From CAYGTK01 sp964352775 (GTDB taxonomy: Bacteria; Bacteroidota; Bacteroidia; Chitinophagales; CAIOSU01): a stretch of 15,975 bases of DNA. The notes under the pieces were generated by a model, which did not search any database, was not told the DNA's origin, and worked only from the letters and a program-made list of their open reading frames with translations. This document shows, piece by piece, positions 14,371-15,975 of this stretch. The stretch covers positions 1 through 15,975 of the forward strand of contig CAYGTK010000086.1 in the NCBI GenBank assembly GCA_964352775.1, given 5' to 3'. Position numbers and translations under genes: made by a program. Positions within the stretch are counted from its first letter, which is position 1; each line of letters opens with the position of its first letter.

Positions 14371-15369
14371 TTATTGGCTATCGTAAGCCCACTTGATGTA
14401 GATGCTTCCCCATGTAAAACCGCCGCCAAAAGCCGCGAGAATAAGGTTGTCGCCCTTTTTTAATTGCTTCTCCCATTCCCATAAGCATAGGGGTATGGTA
14501 GCATTAGTGGTATTGCCGTATTTGTGGATGTTGATCATTACCTTTTCTTTAGGTAATTCCATCCACTTTCGGGTAGCATCAATTATACGCAGATTAGCTT
14601 GATGAGGCACTAGCCAATCAATTTCAGTTTTGTCTAGTTTGTTTCTTGTCAATATCTCTTCCGATACTTCCGCAAGTTTAGTAACGGCGAATTTGAAAAC
14701 CGACTTCCCTTCTTGATATACATAATGCTCTTTAGCAGCTACGGTTTCTGCTGATGCAGGTTTACGAGAGCCTCCCGCCTTTTGATGCAGATGCACCCAG
14801 CCGCTTCCGTCGCTATGCAGTACGGAATCAATAATGCCATTTCCACTTTCATCTGCTTCTAATAGAACTGCCCCAGCACCATCGCCAAATATCACACAGG
14901 TCTGCCGATCTTTGTAATTGATAATGGATGACATTTTATCGGCGCCTACTACAATTATCTTCTTGTATCGGCCAGCTTCAATAAAACTGCTTGCTGTAGA
15001 AAGTGCGTAAATAAAGCCTGAACAGGCAGCATTAAGATCATAACTGAAAGCATTTACCAAGCCACAATCGTTGGATATCAAGTTGGCAGTAGCTGGAAAT
15101 TGCATGTCGGGGGTGGTGGTGGCACAAATAAGGAGGTCTATCTCTTCAGGAGCGGTTCCTGTTTTTTCTAGAAGTCCTTTTACGGCTGGGCTTGCCATGG
15201 CCGATGTGCCTTTGTCGGCACCTTTTAATATCCGCCTTTCATATATGCCCGTTCTGCTACTTATCCATTCGTCAGAGGTGTCAACCATCTCTTCCAGCAG
15301 CTTGTTGGTCAATATAAAATCGGGTAGAACACAGTTTATGCCAGTGATGGCAGCTTTGGGTAGTTGCAT
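14371..15369 (-). CDS. fabH: FabH, beta-ketoacyl-ACP synthase III
   Basis: The product is 332 residues from the ATG at 15369. A TTG three codons upstream (15378) is also open, but the ATG directly precedes the conserved start QLPKAAITGINCVLPDFILTN and is preferred. FabH condenses acyl-CoA with malonyl-ACP to begin fatty acid synthesis. The triad is complete: Cys116 in NAACSGFIYA, His256 in PHQANLRI and Asn286 in YGNTTNATIP. SSRTGIYERRI near residue 37 and the Gly-rich GDGAGAVLL are also family signatures. It lies downstream of rpmF, with plsX absent from between them, and upstream of efp. Its leader holds a small hairpin with a T run. Confidence 0.96.
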   Translation of the reverse strand: MQLPKAAITGINCVLPDFILTNKLLEEMVDTSDEWISSRTGIYERRILKGADKGTSAMASPAVKGLLEKTGTAPEEIDLLICATTTPDMQFPATANLISNDCGLVNAFSYDLNAACSGFIYALSTASSFIEAGRYKKIIVVGADKMSSIINYKDRQTCVIFGDGAGAVLLEADESGNGIIDSVLHSDGSGWVHLHQKAGGSRKPASAETVAAKEHYVYQEGKSVFKFAVTKLAEVSEEILTRNKLDKTEIDWLVPHQANLRIIDATRKWMELPKEKVMINIHKYGNTTNATIPLCLWEWEKQLKKGDNLILAAFGGGFTWGSIYIKWAYDSQ

Positions 15370-15375
15370 ATCTAA

Positions 15376-15405
15376 CAAAAATAGCTATCCTGAAAAGAAT
15401 AGCTA
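15376..15405 (-). promoter_or_regulatory. Hairpin plus T run just before fabH; overlaps a TAnnTTTG motif
   Basis: On the - strand a 7-base stem (TAGCTAT and ATAGCTA, positions 15405-15399 and 15388-15382) with a 10-base loop is followed by TTTTTG, ending 6 bases before the fabH ATG. The same bases include TATTTTTG (15383-15376), which fits the Bacteroidota -7 promoter pattern. The stem is weak and AT-rich. It could be an attenuator lowering read-through from rpmF to fabH, or a promoter giving an almost leaderless fabH transcript. Confidence 0.35.
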
Positions 15406-15437
15406 CTTATTGGGTAATAAATTGGAAGTAAAAGGGT

Positions 15438-15626
15438 CTAGACTGCTTTAGCCTCTACCAATACTTTACCTCTATAGTATAACGTACCGTCTACCATGTA
15501 GGCACGATGCCATAAGTGTGGTGCGCCTGTGTTAGAACAGATAGCTACATTAGGAGTTTCCGCGTTAATGTGCGTTCTGCGTTTGTTACGGCGTTGTTTC
15601 GATATTTTCCGCTTCGGATGTGCCAT
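15438..15626 (-). CDS. rpmF: Ribosomal protein L32 (C-minus form)
   Basis: The product is 62 residues with the standard L32 start AHPKRKISKQRRNKRRTH, followed by a segment VAICSNTGAPHLWHRAY and YYRGKVLVEAK. Only one Cys (residue 30) is present, so this is the version without the four-cysteine zinc ribbon. L32 is part of the 50S subunit near the peptidyl transferase region. It lies 11 bases after the DUF177 gene, the classical yceD-rpmF pair, with 68 bases to fabH. Confidence 0.97.
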   Translation of the reverse strand: MAHPKRKISKQRRNKRRTHINAETPNVAICSNTGAPHLWHRAYMVDGTLYYRGKVLVEAKAV

Positions 15627-15637
15627 AGCTCAATAGT

Positions 15638-15975
15638 TTATTTCAGTTTTTTTAAAGCTTCCCAGCGGGGGTCTACCTCACCTTCGGCCTTTTTATTTTC
15701 TTCTAATTTGTCCAGCATTTTCTGGTCGCAGCCTGTGTTTTCTTTGCTCTGGTCTTCACAAAATTTTTGTGAAGGAGTAGCTAGGTGAACGAATTCATAG
15801 ATCGATTGACTCAGGTCTACGTGAGTATCGCTCCAAGAGAGATAGATCACATTCTCTTCTTCTGTTTCCTTTCCAGCTAGGTCGTCATCAAATTTGATGT
15901 ACACCCGAAATTCATCCAAAATTGGAATAGTGATCTTGGCAAGACATCTATCACAATCTGTTTTCTCTTCACCTT
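15638..15975 (-). CDS. DUF177 / YceD family protein, C-terminal part (5' truncated by window)
   Basis: About 111 residues are visible and the frame is open to the right edge, so the N-terminal part lies outside. A TTG near 15919 is an internal leucine and not a start. Visible features are a CDRC pair at the beginning, a central DEFRVYIKF strand, then FCEDQ and GC further on, giving the four-cysteine arrangement typical of this family, and the ending VDPRWEALKKLK, which is diagnostic. YceD-family proteins are implicated in 23S rRNA accumulation and are almost always encoded just upstream of rpmF, as here. It is the first visible gene of the block with rpmF, fabH, efp, accB and accC. Confidence 0.92.
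   Translation of the reverse strand, partial: GEEKTDCDRCLAKITIPILDEFRVYIKFDDDLAGKETEEENVIYLSWSDTHVDLSQSIYEFVHLATPSQKFCEDQSKENTGCDQKMLDKLEENKKAEGEVDPRWEALKKLK

Noticed and set aside
15071..15451. 126-residue open frame on the + strand opposite fabH
   Set aside because: It overlaps catalytic fabH codons throughout and has no family resemblance.
1..15975. CRISPR array, tRNA, rRNA, insertion sequence, attachment site or toxin-antitoxin locus
   Set aside because: No regularly spaced repeats, cloverleaf sequences, transposase genes or terminal repeats were seen; all space is filled by identified genes.

Overview
The window comes from a member of the Bacteroidota. The evidence is the type IX secretion (T9SS) / gliding motor set gldL-gldM-gldN, a SprE/PorW-type TPR lipoprotein, AT-rich DNA, and L32, AccB/AccC and FabH proteins of the type seen in Flavobacteriia and Cytophagia. 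I cannot fix the order or genus from the sequence alone; a free-living Flavobacteriales or Cytophagales lineage is my best guess. A run of 10 N inside uvrC shows that this is a scaffolded draft assembly.

The layout is four gene blocks of alternating direction, packed almost without spacers. No stretch of 300 bases or more lacks a gene. (1) Positions 1-2893, + strand: the 3' end of gldL, then gldM and gldN, which are the inner-membrane motor and periplasmic parts of T9SS. The block is closed by a strong intrinsic terminator that lies inside the 3' coding end of the convergent gene uvrC. (2) Positions 2887-9938, - strand: sprE/porW-like lipoprotein, a class A penicillin-binding protein and uvrC (excision repair nuclease), apparently co-transcribed from a promoter near 9970. 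(3) Positions 10019-11926, + strand: a membrane-anchored M23 peptidase, a bactofilin, an AtpZ-like protein and a small four-helix membrane protein that resembles AtpI. The usual next gene, atpB, is absent. (4) Positions 11923-15975, - strand: DUF177/YceD (cut by the window edge), rpmF, fabH, efp, accB and accC. This block joins ribosome and translation factors to the start of fatty acid synthesis.

Blocks 1 and 2 bring T9SS motor genes, a T9SS-associated lipoprotein and a peptidoglycan synthase within 7 kb. Block 3 pairs a peptidoglycan hydrolase with a cytoskeletal bactofilin, a combination known to control cell shape. Block 4 is housekeeping: AccB and AccC are two of the acetyl-CoA carboxylase parts that make malonyl-CoA, and FabH starts chain elongation.

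I found no mobile element, CRISPR array, tRNA or rRNA, and no convincing new multi-gene system. The most notable observations are a lysine-rich insert in the SprE-like lipoprotein, the terminator embedded in uvrC codons, the uvrC gap whose flanks close in frame through a 4-base overlap, and an atpZ/atpI-like pair detached from the ATP synthase operon.
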